Shown: piece by piece, positions 61,441-64,000 of the stretch
Layout of the letters: each line of letters opens with the position of its first letter
Position numbering within the stretch: the first letter of the stretch is position 1
Assembly (NCBI RefSeq): GCF_001889265.1
Contig: NZ_CP018151.1
Span: forward strand, 3,162,001-3,226,000
Source of the DNA: Microbacterium sp. 1.5R
GTDB lineage: Bacteria > Actinomycetota > Actinomycetes > Actinomycetales > Microbacteriaceae
Length of the DNA: 64,000 nucleotides
Reading direction: 5' to 3'
The notes under the pieces: model-generated
Databases searched by the model: none
What the model was told of the DNA's origin: nothing
Seen by the model: only the letters and a program-made list of their open reading frames with translations
Program-made: the position numbers and the translations under genes

Positions 61441-61524
61441 ATGAAACAACGTAGTTTCGTTCGTATAGGCATTTCTCTCGCAACGGAATTACCGGTGAAG
61501 TTGTGCTCGCCGAAAACGTATTAG
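61441..61524 (+). other. Short reading frame, possible remnant of a secretion signal
   Basis: ATG at 61441 opens a 27-codon frame (MKQRSFVRIGISLATELPVK then seven residues) that stops inside the metzincin frame in a different register. It could be the start of an originally longer secreted protease that has suffered deletion. It is too short and weakly hydrophobic to call a gene. Confidence 0.2.
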
Positions 61525-61802
61525 GTCAGTACATCTGCACAAAGCGGATGCCGGCAGTCGCGCGATGCGATCAGGCCAGTCTGATATTCAATATTCGTTC
61601 GTCATGGCTGCAGGCACGCACATGGGGATGGAGCGACGGACAACTGGCAAATGCACGCCGGAACGTCCTTTGCCATGAGATTGGGCACGCCGTCGGTCTT
61701 TATCACGAGACCGGCGTCGGAGGATGCATGGATTCCACTCTATCGACGCAAGTCTTTTACTATCCACAGCACCACGTTGATCACATCAACGTTGCGCATT
61801 GA
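61503..61802 (+). pseudogene. Metzincin-type zinc metalloprotease fragment
   Basis: A 99-residue frame from a GTG. The zinc-binding motif HEIGHAVGLYH is at residues 58-68, and a Met-turn candidate in GVGGCMDSTL (Met76) follows, as in metzincin endopeptidases. The catalytic domain of such enzymes is normally at least 130-160 residues and secreted; here there is no signal peptide and the N-terminal half is missing, so this is probably a truncated remnant. GC content is visibly lower than in the neighbours, suggesting acquired DNA. A small active protein cannot be excluded. Confidence 0.55.
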
Positions 61803-62539
61803 TGAAGACAGCACCGATCATGAACGCACAACGCAGTCGACGATCGCATGTAAGCCTGATACTGGTGCCGGCACTGGCGCTGCTGCTGACCTCGTGTGCC
61901 ACGGCACCGGGAACCGACCCGGCAGCGGCATCTGTGACGCAGGACGCAACACAATCTGACGCCGCCGAGATGCTTCTGTCTCTCGACATCAGTGCCGTCT
62001 CGACGATCGTCTTCCAGAACACGACAGACCTCGGCCATCGCTCCGCGGCTGTGGTCACCGGTACCGTGCATCGCTGGCTCGCGGGAGACAAGGTCACCAC
62101 CGCCACCGGAACCCCCGTCGGCGCAGCACTCCTCGCCGAAGTCGAGGTCATCGAGGTCACTGAGAACGGCGGGTCACCGCTTCAACCGGGAGACATCGTC
62201 TACATTCCCGTGACCTCTCCATCACTGGATCCTCAGGAGGTCGCAGATGCGTTGCCTCGCGACCTCGACGTGGTGGCGTATCTCGACGATGCGTTGACGG
62301 ACGAAGAGCTCCAGATATCCGAGGAATATCGAGTCGAGCCAGGCGACGCTGAGGCGGCGGGCAAACCCCGATGGCCCCTCCTGAGCCCTCAAGGATTCAT
62401 CGTCACGAACCCGTCCGACCCTGGCGAACAGCTTTGGCCCTTTCTGGGAGCGCGGGCAGCGGGGAAACTCACCGACGTTCTTCCTGGAGGACGGTTGGAT
62501 GGTCTGACGGAGGAGCAACGTAAGCTCGTCATCGGCTGA
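61802..62539 (+). CDS. Hypothetical lipoprotein
   Basis: 245 residues with a basic N-terminus, a hydrophobic stretch (VSLILVPALALLLTSC) and a lipobox LTSC at 29-32, so it should be anchored to the outer face of the membrane at Cys32. The mature part (STIVFQNTTDLGHRSAAVVT, LQPGDIVYIPVTSPSLDPQE, DLDVVAYLDDALTDEELQIS) looks like a compact beta-rich domain I do not recognise. Its ATG overlaps the stop of the metzincin fragment by 1 bp, so the two were probably one operon. Confidence 0.75.
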   Translation: MKTAPIMNAQRSRRSHVSLILVPALALLLTSCATAPGTDPAAASVTQDATQSDAAEMLLSLDISAVSTIVFQNTTDLGHRSAAVVTGTVHRWLAGDKVTTATGTPVGAALLAEVEVIEVTENGGSPLQPGDIVYIPVTSPSLDPQEVADALPRDLDVVAYLDDALTDEELQISEEYRVEPGDAEAAGKPRWPLLSPQGFIVTNPSDPGEQLWPFLGARAAGKLTDVLPGGRLDGLTEEQRKLVIG

Positions 62540-62587
62540 TAGACGGCGCGACGACGCCTGGCCTGACTCCGGCGCGCGCAGCGCCCC

Positions 62588-63610
62588 TCAGCGCCGGGCG
62601 ATGGTCGATCCGCGGATCACGAGCCGCACCGGCAGGTGGTGCGCGCCTTCGCCGATGTCGATGCCGTCGATCGCATCGAACACCCGCAGCGCCGCCTGAC
62701 GACCGAGCTGCTGCAGGTTCGCGTCGATGCTGGTGAGCTCGGGCCGGGCGTTGGTCGCGAGCACTTCCCAGTTGTCGTAGCCGATCACCGCGAGGTCGTC
62801 CGGCACGGTGCGGCCGAGATCGCGGGCCGAGTCGAGCACACCGCGAGCGATCTGGTCGGATCCGCAGAACACGGCGTCGATGTCCGGATGCCGCTGCAGC
62901 AGCATCGCCGCGGCATCCCGACCCCAGTGCTCGGTCCACTCCGAGAACATGGGCTCGCCCACGAGTTCGAGCCCCGCCTCGCCGAGTGCCGCTCTGGCGC
63001 CGGCGAGGCGGTCTTGGGCTGCGGCATAGGTCGGGTCGCCCGAGATGTGCGCGATGCGCCGACGTCCGCAGGCCAACAGGTGCTCGATCGCGAGACGCCC
63101 GCCCGCGTAGTTGTCGGGGGTCAATGAGAGGTCGCGCGGGTCATCCGAGGGGGCGTACGCGTAGACCACGGGCACGGGGATCTCCTGCCCGAGCGAGGGG
63201 CGCGGATCCGTCTGACGGCCGACGACGATGATGCCGTCGACCCTGCGGCTCAGCAGCTCCTTCAGGTGGTGCTGCTCACGGATCGCGTCACCTCGCGCAT
63301 CGCACAGGAAGACGTTGATGCGACCTGCGCCGAACGCATCCTCCGCGCCCATGAGGATCGGCAGCATGAAGCGGCCCTCGAGGTCGCTGGTGAGAAGGCC
63401 GACCGTGCCGGTGCGCCCGGCGAGGAGTCCTCGCGCCATGGCATTGGGGGTGAAGGACAGCTCCTCGGCGATCGCGCGCACCTTGGCGCGGGTGGCGACC
63501 GATACGTCGCCCCGATCGTTCAGCGCCTTGGATGCGGTCGAGATCGAGACTCCGGCGCGCGCGGCGACGTCACTGAGGGTCGCAGCTCGTGCTCCAGTCG
63601 TATCCGTCAT
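62588..63610 (-). CDS. LacI family transcriptional regulator of the downstream sugar transporter
   Basis: 340 residues. The headpiece ATLSDVAARAGVSISTASKA with NDRGDVSVATRAKVRAIAEE and FTPNAMARGLLAGRTGTVGL is followed by the sugar-binding domain (VFCGSDQIARGVLDSARDLG, LAVIGYDNWEVLATNARPEL). It is divergent from a solute-binding protein gene whose promoter carries TTTCGAAA-type palindromes, so local repression with a sugar inducer is expected. Confidence 0.92.
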   Translation of the reverse strand: MTDTTGARAATLSDVAARAGVSISTASKALNDRGDVSVATRAKVRAIAEELSFTPNAMARGLLAGRTGTVGLLTSDLEGRFMLPILMGAEDAFGAGRINVFLCDARGDAIREQHHLKELLSRRVDGIIVVGRQTDPRPSLGQEIPVPVVYAYAPSDDPRDLSLTPDNYAGGRLAIEHLLACGRRRIAHISGDPTYAAAQDRLAGARAALGEAGLELVGEPMFSEWTEHWGRDAAAMLLQRHPDIDAVFCGSDQIARGVLDSARDLGRTVPDDLAVIGYDNWEVLATNARPELTSIDANLQQLGRQAALRVFDAIDGIDIGEGAHHLPVRLVIRGSTIARR

Positions 63611-63647
63611 CCCACTCCTTCGTGCTGAAAGGTTATCGGAACGAGGG

Positions 63648-63707
63648 TTGACGCGCCCTCCGAAACCACGCTATACCTTTTCGAAAGGGTTTTCGTAACT
63701 TTCGAAG
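63648..63707 (+). promoter_or_regulatory. Sugar-transporter promoter with LacI-type operators
   Basis: TTGACG (63648-63653), an 18-bp spacer and TATACC (63672-63677) form a rightward promoter. Immediately downstream, CCTTTTCGAAAGG (63676-63688) and ACTTTCGAAG (63698-63707) are two TTTCGAAA-centred palindromes. A repressor there would overlap the -10 and the start of transcription. Confidence 0.72.
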
Positions 63708-63802
63708 AACCTGATCTCCACCCTCATCTCCACTCCCGGCGCTGCACTGCCGAAGCGCCACACCGCACCCGCTCGAGGACGAGCCCAGAGGAGCCCCCGC
63801 CC

Positions 63803-64000
63803 ATGAACACCATTCGCACCCACGCCGCACGTCGGGCAGCAGCCGCCGTCATCGCGGCCGGCCTGCTCGTCGGCGGACTCGCCGCCTGCGCCCCCGCCGG
63901 CGATGACGCCGCCTCCGACGAGCCCATCCCCGCCGAAGGCACCGACGACGGCACGACCCTGACGCTGTGGACCCGCGCGCCGATCGAGCGCCAGGCCAAG
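63803..64000 (+). CDS. ABC transporter sugar-binding lipoprotein (N-terminal part only)
   Basis: 66 residues are visible before the right edge. A signal sequence (NTIRTHAARRAAAAVIAAGL) ends in the lipobox LAAC with Cys29. It is followed by an acidic linker and LTLWTRAPIERQA, the first beta strand of a carbohydrate solute-binding protein. AGAGGAG lies just upstream of the ATG. The divergent LacI gene and operator indicate a sugar-inducible uptake operon continuing outside the window. Confidence 0.85.
   Translation, partial: MNTIRTHAARRAAAAVIAAGLLVGGLAACAPAGDDAASDEPIPAEGTDDGTTLTLWTRAPIERQAK

Overview
The window is high-GC chromosomal DNA from an actinobacterium, most probably Microbacteriaceae and plausibly Microbacterium. 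The evidence is the GC-rich codon use, the 16S/23S/5S operon with no tRNA in its spacer, the frequent GTG starts and leaderless-looking promoters, and the recurrent GATGCCG/GGCATCC words. It is a catabolic region: nearly every operon breaks down an amine, an amino acid or a sugar. No prophage, insertion sequence, CRISPR array or tRNA gene was found.

Layout. 1-5324: a gamma-glutamylation cluster (SDR, aldehyde dehydrogenase, PuuD-type hydrolase, glutamine-synthetase-like ligase) divergent from an ethanolamine-type APC permease. 5347-6386: a CsoR/RcnR-family sensor and a VapBC-like toxin-antitoxin pair. 6468-9341: DUF445 protein and cardiolipin synthase. 9364-15506: the histidine operon hutH-U-I-G with a divergent IclR regulator. 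15568-21260: an rrn operon read leftward from tandem promoters. 21475-25493: ddaH-rocD, an oxidoreductase, and an autoregulated XRE/membrane-protein pair. 25507-29208: putA. 29339-31365: epimerase-like protein, thioesterase, GNAT. 31476-34919: a cytochrome-b-like membrane protein with etfA and etfB. 35053-36501: MarR, SRPBCC and YdeI-like genes. 36623-41053: valine catabolism (enoyl-CoA hydratase, mmsB, acyl-CoA dehydrogenase, mmsA). 41223-49364: GH42 beta-galactosidase and a very large secreted amylase-pullulanase. 49772-53979: thiolase, ABM-domain membrane protein, LysR, and a frameshifted DJ-1/PfpI gene. 54355-59173: arabinose operon araD-B-A-galM. 59418-61334: LacI regulator and sugar epimerase. 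61335-62539: a lower-GC island with a metzincin remnant and a lipoprotein. 62588-64000: LacI regulator and the start of a sugar ABC transporter operon.

How it fits together. Histidine, arginine/ornithine and proline routes converge on glutamate. The valine operon yields propionyl-CoA, and its acyl-CoA dehydrogenase needs the ETF encoded nearby. Sugar operons carry palindromic LacI-type operators at their promoters. Proteins with extracellular roles are the amylase-pullulanase, the solute-binding lipoprotein and the island lipoprotein.

The least explained features are non-coding. A hairpin-forming repeat family (half-unit TGCGGGGYCAGTT) occurs in three intergenic gaps next to gene 3' ends. 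There are also a 17-bp minisatellite, a 21-bp perfect inverted repeat before putA, and complementary spacers that can fold the 23S processing stem.
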